NCBI GenBank assembly: GCA_910587445.1
Contig: CAJULE010000007.1
Span: 1 to 64,000, forward strand
Length of the DNA: 64,000 nt
Reading direction: 5' to 3'
DNA from: an uncultured Christensenellaceae bacterium
Lineage (GTDB): Bacteria > Bacillota > Clostridia > Christensenellales > Pumilibacteraceae
Positions 43,920 to 53,100 of this stretch are shown here, in pieces; position 1 is the first letter of the stretch, and each line of letters opens with the position of its first letter. A program made the translations under genes and the position numbers. Below the pieces are notes generated by a model. That model searched no databases. It saw only the letters and a program-made list of their open reading frames with translations, and was not told the origin of the DNA.

Positions 43920-46122
43920 CAAGGGCAATTGGTCGGAGACGATAGACGTCAGGGACTTCATACAGCGCAACTATACGCCGTATACCGGCGACGAGTCTTT
44001 CCTGAGCGAGGCGAGCGAGAGGACGAAAGTTCTCCGCGCGCAGATGGACGAACTTTTGCGCAGAGAGCGAGAAAACGGCGGCGTTCTCGACATAGATACC
44101 GAGCGAGTCAGTTCGCTGTTGTCTTATCCTGCGGGATATATAGACAGGGAAAACGAAATTATTTTCGGCTTGCAGACCGACGAGCCATTAAAGCGGTCGG
44201 TCAATCCGTTCGGTGGTATACGCATGGCAAAGCAGGCGTGCGAGGCATACGGCAAAGAGATAGGCGAGCGCATAAAGATGAATTTCGAGTACAAGACGAC
44301 GCACAACGACGGCGTTTTCAGAGTGTACACCGACGAAATGCGCGCTCTCCGAAAATACGGCATACTTACGGGACTTCCCGACGCTTACGGCAGAGGCAGG
44401 ATAATAGGCGATTACAGAAGAGTCGCGCTTTACGGGACCGACAGGCTAATCGCCGAAAAGAAAAAGGACTTCGACGCCCTTGCCGAAAAGGACATGAGCG
44501 ACGAAGTGATACGCCTTCGCGAGGACGTTTTCAGGCAAATGGACTTCCTCGGAAAGCTCGCGAAAATGGCGGCAATGTACGGAGACGACATAACAAAACC
44601 CGCCGCTAATGCCAGAGAGGCGGTGCAGTGGACGTACTACGGCTATCTCGGCGCGATAAAGGAGCAGAACGGCGCGGCAATGTCGATAGGACGCATAAGC
44701 ACCTTCCTCGACATCTATCTCGAGCGTGACCTCGAAGAGGGAACCATAGACGAGAGCGGCGCGCAGGAACTTATAGATCAGCTTGTTATAAAGCTGCGTC
44801 TCGGCAAGCAGTTGCGCACGCCCGAGTATAACGAGCTCTTTGCGGGCGACCCCACCTGGGTCACGGAATCGCTCGGCGGAATAGGCAAGGACAAGCGTCC
44901 GCTCGTCACGAAAAACAGCTTCCGCTTTTTGAACACGCTCTACACCCTCGGCACGTCTCCCGAGCCCAATCTCACAGTATTGTGGTCGAAGAAACTTCCC
45001 GAGGCGTGGAAGAATTACTGCGCGCGCGTATCTATCGAAACGTCGTCGATACAGTACGAAAACGACGACGTTATGCGTCCCGTTTACGGCGACGACTACG
45101 GCATAGCTTGCTGTGTTTCTGCCATGAAGATAGGCAAGCAGATGCAGTTTTTCGGTGCGCGTTGCAATCTCGCAAAGCTGTTGCTTCTTGCGATAAACGG
45201 CGGCAAGGACGAAGTAAGCGGCGTGCAGATAGGTCCGAGATCAGAGCCTATGACGGGCGGGGCGCTCGATTACGAGCGCGTGCTCGAAAGCTATATGAAG
45301 TATATGGAGTGGCTGTCTCGTACCTATGTGAACACGATGAATATAATCCACTATATGCACGACAAGTACGCGTACGAAAAGCTCCAAATGGCGCTTCACG
45401 ACACGGACGTCGAGCGTCTCATGGCATTCGGCGCGGCGGGTATAAGTGTCGCGGCGGACAGTCTTTCGGCGATAAAATACGCGCGTGTGACTCCCGTGAC
45501 GGACGAAAACGGACTTATAGTCGACTATAAAGTCGAGGGCGACTATCCGAAGTACGGCAACGACGACGACAGAGTGGACGACATAGCTCGACTCATAGTC
45601 GACAGCTTTTCGAAAATGCTCAAAAAGACAAAGACGTACCGCGGAGCAAAGCATACGCTTTCGCTTCTCACAATCACCTCGAACGTCGTTTACGGGAAAA
45701 AGACGGGCGCGACTCCGTGCGGAAGAAAGGCGGGCGAGCCTTTCGCTCCCGGCGCAAACCCTTTGCACGGCAGGGAAAAGAGCGGCGCGCTTGCCTCGCT
45801 CAATTCGGTTTCCAAGCTCTCGTACTGCTCGTGCCGCGACGGCATATCCAACACGTTCGGCATGGTGCCGTCCATGCTCGGAAAGGACAAAGCTACGCAA
45901 ATAAGCAATCTCGTCGCTATAATGGACGGATATTTTGCGAGGAAAGGACATCACCTCAATATAAACGTGTATGACAGAAGCATATTGTACGACGCGCACG
46001 AGCACCCCGAAAAGTATCCTAATCTCACCATACGCGTCTCGGGTTATGCCGTCCGCTTCGGAGTTCTCTCGAAAAAGCACCGCGAGGAAGTCCTAAAGCG
46101 CACGTTCTTCGAAAGGGCATGA
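43897..46122 (+). CDS. pflB: Pyruvate formate-lyase (formate C-acetyltransferase)
   Basis: 741 residues, full length. Active-site Cys405-Cys406 in GIACCVSAMKIG, the radical-bearing Gly716 in RVSGYAVRF near the C-terminus, and SVAADSLSAIKYARV are all present. It converts pyruvate and CoA to acetyl-CoA and formate under anaerobic conditions. GGAGGT lies upstream of the ATG, inside the end of the GH2 gene (23-base overlap). The activating enzyme gene overlaps its stop, so both are made together. Confidence 0.97.
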   Translation: MNEWRSFNKGNWSETIDVRDFIQRNYTPYTGDESFLSEASERTKVLRAQMDELLRRERENGGVLDIDTERVSSLLSYPAGYIDRENEIIFGLQTDEPLKRSVNPFGGIRMAKQACEAYGKEIGERIKMNFEYKTTHNDGVFRVYTDEMRALRKYGILTGLPDAYGRGRIIGDYRRVALYGTDRLIAEKKKDFDALAEKDMSDEVIRLREDVFRQMDFLGKLAKMAAMYGDDITKPAANAREAVQWTYYGYLGAIKEQNGAAMSIGRISTFLDIYLERDLEEGTIDESGAQELIDQLVIKLRLGKQLRTPEYNELFAGDPTWVTESLGGIGKDKRPLVTKNSFRFLNTLYTLGTSPEPNLTVLWSKKLPEAWKNYCARVSIETSSIQYENDDVMRPVYGDDYGIACCVSAMKIGKQMQFFGARCNLAKLLLLAINGGKDEVSGVQIGPRSEPMTGGALDYERVLESYMKYMEWLSRTYVNTMNIIHYMHDKYAYEKLQMALHDTDVERLMAFGAAGISVAADSLSAIKYARVTPVTDENGLIVDYKVEGDYPKYGNDDDRVDDIARLIVDSFSKMLKKTKTYRGAKHTLSLLTITSNVVYGKKTGATPCGRKAGEPFAPGANPLHGREKSGALASLNSVSKLSYCSCRDGISNTFGMVPSMLGKDKATQISNLVAIMDGYFARKGHHLNINVYDRSILYDAHEHPEKYPNLTIRVSGYAVRFGVLSKKHREEVLKRTFFERA

Positions 46123-46814
46123 CGGACGGGCTTTTCGGCTATGTCCATTCGTTCGAGCCGCTCGGCTCGTTCGACGGACCGGGACTTCGTACCGTGGTAT
46201 TTCTTTCGGGCTGTCCCATGCGGTGTAAGTACTGCCACAACCCCGATATGCTCGGCGGAGGCGGCGGCGAGAAAATGAGCGTAAGCGCGGTAGTCGAAAA
46301 AGCCTTAAGATACCGAGCCTACAACAGCGGCGGCGTCACGCTTTCGGGCGGCGAGCCTCTCATGCAGGAAGAGTTCGTCGTCGGACTTCTTCGCGAGCTT
46401 AAGAAAAAGCGTATCCATACCGCTCTCGACACTGCGGGAAGCGTCTACTGTGAAGAAGCGCTTTCGCTCGCATCGCTCGTCATACTCGATATAAAACACA
46501 CGGACGAAGCGGCTTTTAAAGAACTTTGCGGCTTTGCTCCCGACAATATGCTCCGTACCCTCGAGTTTCTGAAAAAAAAGCGCAAAAAGTTTTGGGTGCG
46601 ACAGGTTACGGTGCCGGGGATCACGGACGGAGAGGACAACATAAAAAAGCTTAAACAAATGGCTTTCGGTGCGGAAAAGATCGAGCTTTTGCCGTATCAC
46701 ACCATGGGCGTATACAAATGGGAAAAGCTCGGGCTTTCCTATCCGCTCGAGGGAGTGAAAGAGCCGAGCCCCGAAACAATGAATAGACTTAATGCTCTTT
46801 TGAACGACAGGTGA
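46119..46814 (+). CDS. pflA: Pyruvate formate-lyase activating enzyme
   Basis: 231 residues. Radical SAM cluster motif CPMRCKYCHNP (CxxxCxxC), preceded by SFDGPGLRTVVFLSG, then GGVTLSGGEPLMQ and DIKHTD. It uses a 4Fe-4S cluster and SAM to place the glycyl radical on PflB. The ATG overlaps the pflB TGA by four bases. Confidence 0.97.
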   Translation: MTDGLFGYVHSFEPLGSFDGPGLRTVVFLSGCPMRCKYCHNPDMLGGGGGEKMSVSAVVEKALRYRAYNSGGVTLSGGEPLMQEEFVVGLLRELKKKRIHTALDTAGSVYCEEALSLASLVILDIKHTDEAAFKELCGFAPDNMLRTLEFLKKKRKKFWVRQVTVPGITDGEDNIKKLKQMAFGAEKIELLPYHTMGVYKWEKLGLSYPLEGVKEPSPETMNRLNALLNDR

Positions 46815-46822
46815 GGAGTAAT

Positions 46823-47992
46823 ATGGACGATAATTCTCTTAAACAAAAATTCCGCGAGATCTACGGCGACGGAGAGGTCAGGCTTTTTGCCGCCGCGGGT
46901 AGGGTCAATCTCATAGGCGAACACATCGATTACTGCGGGGGACCCGTGCTTCCCGCGGCGCTCGATTTGCGCTGTACGATCGCCGCGCGCAAGAACGGCT
47001 CGAATAAGTGGAGAATGGCGGCGACCACCACTCCGCTTACGGCGGAGCTCGATCTTAACGGGCTCGGCGAATATAAGGACCTCAAGTGGGGCAACTATCA
47101 GGCGGGAGTGGCGTACGTCATGCAAAGCGACGGCTTTGACTTATGCGGCGCAGATTTATTGTACGACTGTACGGTGCCTTTCGGCTCGGGGCTTTCGAGC
47201 TCGGCGGCGATAGAGGTCGCGACGGCGTTCATGGTTTCGGCACTCAGCGGCGAGAGCGGCGGCAAAAAAGCCGACCTCACCGAAATCGCAGTGTATTCCA
47301 GGCGCGCCGAAAACGAGTATTGCGGCGTGAGTTGCGGCATAATGGATCAGTTTGCGTCCTCGCGCGGAAAGGCGGGAAACGCGATACTTCTCGACTGCGC
47401 AACCCTCGATTTTAAATATGTGCCCTTGAAGCTCGGCGATTGCGAAATCGTCATTGCAAACAGCAACAAGCCCCATTCGCTCGTCTTGAGCAAGTACAAC
47501 GAGCGGCGCGCAGAGTGCGAGAGTGCGCTCGGAACGCTTTCGAAGGCGTTGGGCGTAAAGCACCTTGCCGAAGTTACGCCCGAGACGTTCGAGAAAAGCG
47601 CCGAAAAGCTGCTTTCGGGAAAGGTCAAAGACCGCGCCCGTCACGTGGTGTACGAGTGCGACCGCGTCAAACGCGCCGTGGACGCCCTTAAGACGGGGGA
47701 TATGGTCTTGTTCGGAAAGCTTCTGAACGAGTCGCACTATTCGCTCCGCGACCTCTACGAGGTTACGGGCAGAGAACTCGACGCGCTTACGGAAAGCGCG
47801 CGCACGTCGCCCGGCTGTCTCGGCTCGCGCATGACGGGCGGCGGCTTCGGCGGTTCGACGGTATCGCTCGTAAAAAAAGACAAGGTGAAGGAATTTATTC
47901 GCGAAACGGGCGAAAAGTACCGCGCCGCAGTGGGATATGACGCGACGTTTTATGCGACTTCGGTTTCCGACGGCGCCCGTGAGATCTTTTAA
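46823..47992 (+). CDS. galK: Galactokinase
   Basis: 389 residues from the ATG at 46823 with GAGGAG upstream. GHMP-kinase motifs: GRVNLIGEHIDYCGG (galactokinase signature), PFGSGLSSSAAIEV (phosphate-binding loop), and GSRMTGGGFGGSTVSLV near the end. It phosphorylates galactose to galactose-1-phosphate for the Leloir pathway. It is the last gene of the operon headed by the CtpE-like ATPase; its link to the GH2 homologue suggests galactoside use. Its last codons form one arm of a palindromic element that extends past the stop. Confidence 0.95.
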   Translation: MDDNSLKQKFREIYGDGEVRLFAAAGRVNLIGEHIDYCGGPVLPAALDLRCTIAARKNGSNKWRMAATTTPLTAELDLNGLGEYKDLKWGNYQAGVAYVMQSDGFDLCGADLLYDCTVPFGSGLSSSAAIEVATAFMVSALSGESGGKKADLTEIAVYSRRAENEYCGVSCGIMDQFASSRGKAGNAILLDCATLDFKYVPLKLGDCEIVIANSNKPHSLVLSKYNERRAECESALGTLSKALGVKHLAEVTPETFEKSAEKLLSGKVKDRARHVVYECDRVKRAVDALKTGDMVLFGKLLNESHYSLRDLYEVTGRELDALTESARTSPGCLGSRMTGGGFGGSTVSLVKKDKVKEFIRETGEKYRAAVGYDATFYATSVSDGAREIF

Positions 47993-48105
47993 GCGTCGTG
48001 AATACGGACTGCGTTCGTCTTACCGCACGGGCGCAGTACAAGAAAGTACAGCAACCCGTGCGGTGCGCCGACAGCTGTCCGTCTCACTCGCTTAAAAGAC
48101 CTCAC
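47979..48105 (+). repeat. Nested palindromic element over the galK stop (copy 2)
   Basis: Outer arms 47979-47995 and 48089-48105 (17 bp, one mismatch); the left arm includes the galK stop codon. Middle arms ACGGAC (48004-48009) and GTCCGT (48077-48082). Inner arms CCGCACGGG (48023-48031) and CCCGTGCGG (48055-48063). Core GTAC-AAGAAA-GTAC at 48036-48049. Confidence 0.9.
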
Positions 48106-48259
48106 GCCGGTCGCTTGCCTTTAAATCTACTCATCAGTCACTCGGTTCGCCATAGGCTCACACTCGTGACAGCTTCCCTGTCAAGGGAAGCCGAATCTAA
48201 GGATAAAGCGGTTCCTCAATCCGAATACTCAACCTTTAAAAAGGGTTCTTAGGGTGAAG

Positions 48260-48415
48260 CCTTAAGTCGTTTAAAGGAGAGGGATTCAAAAGGGAGAGGA
48301 ACAGCCGAAAGTTCCTCTCCCTTTGTCTTTTTCGAGCACCTTTTTGAAAAAAGGTGCAGAAGCTTTTTGGGCGACTTTTTTGAAAAAAGGCGAGAATTAT
48401 TTTTAAAAGCGAAAT
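48260..48415 (+). repeat. Terminator-bearing repeat block (copy 1)
   Basis: About 155 bases closely related to 61938-62116: a CTTAAGTCGTTTAAAGG start, a long G/A-C/T hairpin, then GCACCTTTTT / AAAAAGGTGC hairpins separated by T-rich runs. Both copies lie downstream of a nested palindromic element. Confidence 0.85.
48289..48324 (+). terminator. Terminator of the galK operon
   Basis: AAAGGGAGAGGAAC / GTTCCTCTCCCTTT perfect 14-bp stem with an eight-base loop, followed by GTCTTTTT. Confidence 0.85.
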
Positions 48416-48437
48416 ATATTTTTAAGGAGAAATTAAA

Positions 48438-48872
48438 ATGAAACTCGACAGGAACGACATCATGAAAATACTTCCGCACCGTCCGCCGATGCTGCTTGTG
48501 GACGAAGCAGAGCTCGGAGAAAACGGCGAGTCAATAGGACGCTATACCGTAAAGGGAGACGAGCACTTTTTGCAGGGACATTTCCCGAACAATCCCATAG
48601 TGCCAGGCGTCATACTTTGCGAGATGATGGCGCAGAGCGCTTGCGTCATGTTCAAGGACAAGCCAGCCGCGCTTACGCTGTTTACGGGAATGAACAACGT
48701 GCACTTCAAAAAACCGGTCGTTCCCGGCGACACCGTCGTGTCGACTTGCTCGCTTATAAAGAGCAAGGGACCTTTCCATTTCTGCAAGGGCGAAGCCCGC
48801 GTGAACGGTGAGATCCGCGCGTCGCTCGAGTTTTCGTTCGCACTCGTGCCGCCCGAAAAGGTCTCGAAGTAG
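48438..48872 (+). CDS. fabZ: 3-hydroxyacyl-ACP dehydratase FabZ
   Basis: 144 residues, the family's usual length. Begins at the DIMKILPHRPPMLLVDEAE region; the hot-dog catalytic helix is HFPNNPIVPGVILCEMMAQSACVM with the active His and Glu. It dehydrates 3-hydroxyacyl-ACP in fatty acid synthesis. AAGGAG lies at good distance. The next gene, an AAA ATPase, begins eight bases after its stop. Confidence 0.95.
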   Translation: MKLDRNDIMKILPHRPPMLLVDEAELGENGESIGRYTVKGDEHFLQGHFPNNPIVPGVILCEMMAQSACVMFKDKPAALTLFTGMNNVHFKKPVVPGDTVVSTCSLIKSKGPFHFCKGEARVNGEIRASLEFSFALVPPEKVSK

Positions 48873-48880
48873 GTAGCTTT

Positions 48881-49939
48881 ATGGCAGACGCACAACAGCT
48901 CTATTCAAGCTTCAACCGCAATTACGAGCAGGGTCTTTCCGCAAAGCAAGCGGGCGACGTGCTCGGCGCGCGACGCTTTCTTTTGCGTGCGGCGGACGAT
49001 CTGAACAAGCTCGCAAACGAGTCGTTCGGCACCGTGAGAACACAGCGCAAGGCGCAGGTAAAGCGTATTCTCGACGCGGTGGAAAGGCTCGGCGAGGAAA
49101 TGCCCGTCTCCGTAAAAGGCGGCGAGGCGGGGCAAATCACGCCCTCAAAACCAAAAGGCGGAATACGCTTCGACGACATCATAGGGCTTGACGAGGCAAA
49201 AAAAGCCATTTTCCGAATGGTCGTAAACCCTTTGAAAAGTCCGGAAGTTTACCGCAAATACAAGCTCGAGCCGGGCGGAAACGTGCTTCTCGAAGGTGCG
49301 CCGGGAACGGGCAAGACGTCGTTTGCCAAAGCCGTTGCGGGTGAGATAGGCGTGCCGTTTATTGCGGTCGACACGAATTCGCTTGTCGACAGTTACATCG
49401 GCAAAACGGGCAAAAATATCGACAAGATGTTTGCGTCCGCACGCGCTCTCATAAAAAAGTCGGGTACGCCCGTAGTTCTGTTTCTCGACGAGTTCGACTC
49501 GATCGCGGGGAAACGCGGCGGCGACAGCAAGACGGCGGACGAAGCCGTGCCGACGCTCATTCGGCAGATGGACGGCTTCGATACGGACAACGGCGGACTC
49601 GTGATCCTCGCTTCGACCAACCTCAAGGAAAATCTCGATTCGGCGGTGCTTTCGCGCTTTCGCAATAAGATTCACATACCGCTTCCGTCGGAGTCGGAGC
49701 GTGCTCTTCTTCTTCGCTTAAAGCTCGGTAAGATTGCGAAAGAGGATTTCGACAGTCTCGACTTTTCCGAGGCGGCACGTCTTTCCGAAGGTTTTTCGGG
49801 ACGCGATCTTAGCTGGGTATGCGAGGAGATAAAGAACGTGCTTGCCGAACGCGACGCGGGACTCGGAGACGGCGTCGTCGATTTGAACGCCGAACTCCTT
49901 TCGCAGATCGCCGTCAAAAAGCGCGAAACGGGAAAATAA
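48881..49939 (+). CDS. AAA ATPase with MIT-like N-terminal domain (Vps4/spastin-like architecture)
   Basis: 352 residues. Residues 1-75 are an all-helical hairpin with the spacing of MIT domains (NYEQGLSAKQAGDVLGARRFLLRAADDLNKLAN). A linker leads to a group-I AAA domain: GGIRFDDIIGLDEAKKAIF, Walker A GAPGTGKTS (139-147), Walker B VVLFLDEFDS (Asp203, Glu204), sensor 1 LASTN, an arginine-finger region DSAVLSRFRNK and the AAA lid GFSGRDLSWVCEE. It is the order found in Vps4, katanin and spastin. No membrane helix and no FtsH-type protease domain. Role unknown; probably a protein-remodelling ATPase. The ribosome binding site is weak. Confidence 0.88.
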   Translation: MADAQQLYSSFNRNYEQGLSAKQAGDVLGARRFLLRAADDLNKLANESFGTVRTQRKAQVKRILDAVERLGEEMPVSVKGGEAGQITPSKPKGGIRFDDIIGLDEAKKAIFRMVVNPLKSPEVYRKYKLEPGGNVLLEGAPGTGKTSFAKAVAGEIGVPFIAVDTNSLVDSYIGKTGKNIDKMFASARALIKKSGTPVVLFLDEFDSIAGKRGGDSKTADEAVPTLIRQMDGFDTDNGGLVILASTNLKENLDSAVLSRFRNKIHIPLPSESERALLLRLKLGKIAKEDFDSLDFSEAARLSEGFSGRDLSWVCEEIKNVLAERDAGLGDGVVDLNAELLSQIAVKKRETGK

Positions 49940-49961
49940 AATCAACTTGCCAATATGTCTG

Positions 49962-49992
49962 TCTCCCCGAAAGTCGGCGCTTTTCGGGGAGA
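49962..49992 (+). terminator. Terminator after the fabZ-AAA unit
   Basis: TCTCCCCGAAA / TTTCGGGGAGA perfect 11-bp stem, nine-base loop, followed by TCGTTTT. Confidence 0.85.
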
Positions 49993-50063
49993 TCGTTTTA
50001 AGCCGAAAAAGTAGTTCGAATATTAGAATAAGATTAAAATCGAATTATAAAAGGGCGCGGCTA

Positions 50064-50092
50064 TTGACATTTTCTTTCCGGCGGAGTACAAT
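50064..50092 (+). promoter_or_regulatory. Promoter of the 1,223-residue repeat protein gene
   Basis: Perfect TTGACA, 17-base spacer, TACAAT. The leader then forms a CTTTCCGCA / TGCGGAAAG stem (50113-50121 and 50138-50146) whose 3' arm overlaps the first bases of the AAAGGAGG ribosome binding site (50143-50150). Confidence 0.8.
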
Positions 50093-50155
50093 ATATGTGT
50101 AAAAAAATCAAGCTTTCCGCAGTGTTGACAGGCATTTTGCGGAAAGGAGGATATT

Positions 50156-53100
50156 ATGGGCGAGAAGCGCGTAGTCGTCGAAAAACGCAATAAGTCGGGC
50201 GGCGTAAAAAAAGAAAAGAAGAAAAAGAGAAGCTGTTGCCTTACGTGCTTTCTCGTGTTTTTGATTGCGACGGTGGTCATTCTCGCGGCGGGCGTGGGCG
50301 TCGGTTGCTATTTCGGCAATGTGTATACCACGCAGAATCTCGATATGACGATAGGCGAGTGCTTCGGCGTCGTTTCGGGACTGTACTCTCCCGACGAAAA
50401 GAAAATAGTCACGAACCCTTACGGACAAGACGACCTCGACGGCTTCTACAACGAGCTCAAACACGCGGTCTTTTTGAAAGAGAGCACGGAAATAGATCTG
50501 AAAGAAATTCTCAAAGTCGCGGGCTCCTCGCTCGGCAGCAAAGAATCCTTGCGCCTCGCGGAAAACGCCGAGGGCGGCGAGGAAGCGGGAGAGGGCGACG
50601 GGGGAGACAACTTGCTTACGCGCTTTTTGACGGGACTCATAAAGCGCGAGAACATAGACTTCGACAGAATTTCGAAGTACGACGAAGCAAAGCACGACGA
50701 ATATATGATGAAGCTGTCCGATAAAGAGCTTGCGGCTTTCGTAAACGAAATTTTGAATACTCTTTTGGAAGACGAAGAACTTCAAAAGGAGTTGGGCGGC
50801 AAAATCTTCGAATCTTTGGATCTTTCCGAGTATGGCATAGACAACGTGGGAAAGTATATTTCCTTGCGTCAAATGAATCTTTCGCGAGAGGAGCGAGACG
50901 TGTTCGTCACAGACGAGGCAGGCGAGACGAGCAAGGAGAAAAAGGAAGTCACCATGCTTTCGCTGACCGTGCAGGTTAAGCTCATGGATGCGGCAAAGCC
51001 CGTACTCGAAAAATATATCGAAAATAAATTTCTGGCGTCGACGGCGCATTTCTTCGTCAAAGCCCTGCTTCCTAACAACATTTACGTTACCGTAGGCTTG
51101 GGGCTCGATCACGAGACCGATCTCGACATAAAGCTCAACCGCATAGACGACGAGGAAAAAGTCGCGCTCACCTTTAAACTCATAGAGGGCATAACGGGCA
51201 GTTCGCTTCGCGATGATTTGAGACAGATGCTGCACGAAAGCGTTTATGACGGATTTTTATCGGTTGCGAATGATTTCGTGGATTTTTCCGCGGTCAAAGA
51301 CGGAACGCTTACCGTCGACGCGTTCGAGACGGCGATAGTCGCTTCGCATATAAACGAAGAAGCGGACCCCGAAAACCGCCTTACGAGCAAAGACGTACTT
51401 GTTGTTCTTCGCGACGTGCTCGGATCGGACTTCGACGCGGCTGTAAGTCCCGAGCATACCTATAAGAATCAGTATGCGGGCGAAGCCACCGACGTGCAGT
51501 ACAACGCCGCTTACGGCACTGTCTATAATCCCGCGGTTAAGGATGAAGAGAAGCTCGTCGATTACGAGAAAGAGTTTTTGAAGGAAATTTCGGAAAAGTA
51601 TCTTATAGATCTCGACCCCGACGGGAAGCCCGACAGCGGCGACGAAATCGATTTCGCCGACTTTATGGCGATGTTCGGAATAGGAAGTTCGGATAAGAGC
51701 CTCGAACTTACGGAGCTCATAAACGGGAACAAGATGAATGATCTGCTCGATAGGGACCCGAGCGAAATAAGAGTAAAGATAAACGACAGAATGATGGGCG
51801 CGATAGTGTCCTCGCTTTTGGATAATATTTTGGGCGGCGAGTTTTCCACCTACGACGTGGACGTAGAGCAGATAATAATAAGTACTAAAACGGCGTCCGA
51901 AGGCGAACGCAAGTTCATGGAAATAGGAATTTCGGCGGGGCTCGGCTCCTTTACCGACAGCTTCGAGCAAGCCATGCTCAGCGCAATGCTCAACGAATTT
52001 TTGCCCGAGCGCATAATGCTGTCCGTAAAGCTCGACATTACGCGCGAAGAAATGCTCGGCGGCAGACAGCTCGAAAAGACGGAGATACGATTCAACGAGC
52101 TCGACGCGGTGGAGACCGAAAAGATACTGAAAGTTATAGGCAAGTTTGCGGGCTCGCTCGAAATAGATTCGATACTTTCCGATATAGAAGCGCCGCTTCG
52201 CGAAATGCTCGACACTATGTATTCGACGCTCGATTCTATCGAGTTTGTCGACTCCCACATCATTCTCCCCGATATATTCACTGCGGTTTCGGATATGCTC
52301 TTCAAGGACGAAGAGAGCGGCGAAAATATCGTGAGCGGCGAGGAAATACGCGATATGCTCGAAGGGCTTTCGGGGTCGGACGAAGAGGACTTTGTCGCTT
52401 CGCTCGGTGTCGAGACCGCTTCCGACAATTACGACGGCTTTGTCCGCGAGATAAACGACAGGTACTATCTTAAGACGGACGGCGCGCTCGTGGATAAGTT
52501 CGACGACATTTTTGCCATAGTGGATATCGCCGCATTCGATTCGGAAAAGTTCGAGCTCGACAGACTCAAGCACGACGCTCGCCCCGCAAGCGAGTTGAGA
52601 CCGTTGATAAGCGACGCCGAACTCGCACATATCTTTGCCGAGAAAATGGCGGACAACGAGGCTCTTTCCGGTATCGACGTGAATATCTTGGGTATCCATG
52701 TCGGCACGGACGGCGGCGAGAGCGGCGACAGGCGGTTTATAAGGCTGGCGATCGAGTTCTCGCTTTCGAGTCTCGGCGGCAACGTCGCGTCCATACTTCC
52801 GATAGAAAAGATCTACATCGTCGCGACGAGCTATGTCGACGGAAAGCTTTCGGACGGCGCCGAAGAATATTACGAGACCGAAATAAATATAAACAAGATG
52901 ACCGAGGCGCAAAAAGCGACTCTTCAAAAGATGATGGATCACTTGCAAGGGGCGGACGCGCTCGACTTCGACGAGAAAGCGATCGAAATAGGCAAGGTCG
53001 TGTGCCTGCAGCTCTCTACGCTCGAGACGAGCCTCGGCGAAGACGGATTCGAGTTCGCAGAGGGCGGCATAAAGCTCACCGATTTCTATTCTTTCCTCGC

